Assembly: GCF_001411555.2 (NCBI RefSeq)
Contig: NC_049901.1
Coordinates: forward strand, 8,504,681 to 8,568,680
DNA: 64,000 nt
Reading direction: 5' to 3'
DNA from: Juglans regia
Taxonomy: Eukaryota; Streptophyta; Magnoliopsida; Fagales; Juglandaceae
Shown here piece after piece: positions 63,094-64,000 of the stretch. A model generated the notes under the pieces. It was not told the DNA's origin, ran no database searches, and worked only from the letters and a program-made list of their open reading frames with translations. The position numbers and the translations under genes were made by a program. Numbering within the stretch: the stretch's first letter is position 1; every line of letters starts with the position of its first letter.

Positions 63094-64000
63094 CTAGTAA
63101 AGTGGAAAGCAGAGTGAAATCAACAAAACATCATTAAACGAAACATCAAACACTAAGGAATGCACAATGTGAAAGAGTATCCTGGAACTCTTATTTGAAG
63201 CAGTTTTTTTTTTTTTTTTCTCTTTTCTTAGCTTGATAGCCTGTTGATTTTTGGATCTATCATATCAACCATTAAAGACTGAAAGAATAGGATACAATGG
63301 AATCTCATTGTTGAGAGAGAGATGGAGACCTGTGCTTGGCAAAAAAAAGGCCGCCAAAGTAGCTCATATTTGGCATAACATGACACCTAATTCCCTGGAA
63401 AGCACAACTGCTAATAACTCCACTCTAAACACAGACAAAACTTCCCAGGCTAAAATGCTTGTCTACCCCCTCTTCTCTGTATGCTGTGCGCGTGTAGGTA
63501 AAAGTTCATTGAGGGGGACGAGGAAAAAGCAGGGGCCCAGTACAGGAATGTATAAATTACTATTCACCAAAGAGGGAAGCCAAATATTTAGAAGAAGAAC
63601 GTCAATGAAATACGAAAAAATAAAAATTCAGTTGAACCGCCAACCAAAGACATGAAAATAGGACATGATATTCTCTAGCTACCATGAAAATAAGACGCAA
63701 AATATTAACCACAGCAGTGCACCAGGCACCTCTGCCAACTTTATAAGGTGTACTCGATGACCATGTTCAAAATAGTCTCAGTTTGTAATGAACCTCCACA
63801 GCCGGTAGGCTCACAATGCTGCTTAGCAAAAGACTTTGAAATGTCCATCTGCTTCTTTTAATGGATATTCAGCTATATATCTATATGATCAACTTCTTTG
63901 GAGCTATACTGCTGTTTTTGAATTATTCATTTTAGAATTTATGCTGGTCTTTTTGGTGCCTCTTTTGACATCATCCTGTAAATAGCTACCAAAGCTATGA
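63094..64000. other. KEA upstream intron(s) to window edge
   Basis: No exon encoding the expected KEA N-terminal region is recognisable. A poly-T run lies at about 63208-63220. An open stretch at 63251-63655 looks like noise. The remaining KEA exons are expected beyond 64000. Confidence 0.5.

Noticed and set aside
1..64000. Gene cluster or new multi-gene system
   Set aside because: Neighbouring genes belong to unrelated pathways, with mixed strands and large transposon-filled gaps; no co-functional grouping is supported.

Overview
This is a stretch of eudicot plant nuclear DNA. Seven recognisable protein genes carry short exons with GT/AG junctions, AT-rich introns and CT/GA-rich leaders. 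The gaps between them are full of small, decayed transposable elements. The proteins closely resemble Arabidopsis families. A rosid tree is plausible, and a Fagales member such as a walnut relative is a weak guess, but nothing in the sequence fixes the species.

Layout, left to right: a minisatellite with telomere-like motifs (about 0.3-0.7 kb); a MAP65-3-like microtubule bundler (+, coding 3194-7346); an AT-hook/PPC nuclear protein, AHL (+, 9174-13549); a DUF688 protein (+, 15148-16408); an ACS10/ACS12-type aminotransferase (-, 16568-19537); a repeat-rich block with a local duplication and a nested hAT-type element (20.1-24.3 kb); a 143-residue protein resembling only the N-terminal part of TPX2 (+, 25037-26344); a TRIM retroelement (27.0 kb); a complete 27-exon ERECTA-LIKE receptor kinase (-, 29262-36262); a gene-poor block with MITEs, two tandem arrays and a MULE-type element carrying a J-domain scrap (36.6-47.9 kb); RAR1, with a second TRIM in an intron (-, 48005-51893); and a KEA4/5/6-type K+/H+ antiporter whose N-terminal exons lie beyond the right edge (-, 53401-63093).

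I built exon models by matching translated segments to known families and requiring GT/AG junctions and consistent reading phase. MAP65, AHL, the aminotransferase, TPX2-like, ERL, RAR1 and KEA all close in phase. The last exon of the DUF688 gene is less certain.

The genes do not form a cluster or pathway. MAP65-3 and the TPX2-like gene both point to mitosis or cytokinesis, and their promoters show cell-cycle-type motifs, but they are 18 kb apart with unrelated genes between. I see no convincing new multi-gene system. The most notable points are the mini-TPX2 protein with an Aurora-binding-type motif and an E2F-TATA promoter, a three-nucleotide microexon in RAR1, a compound microsatellite at the last splice donor of the KEA gene, and several non-autonomous elements with intact target-site duplications.
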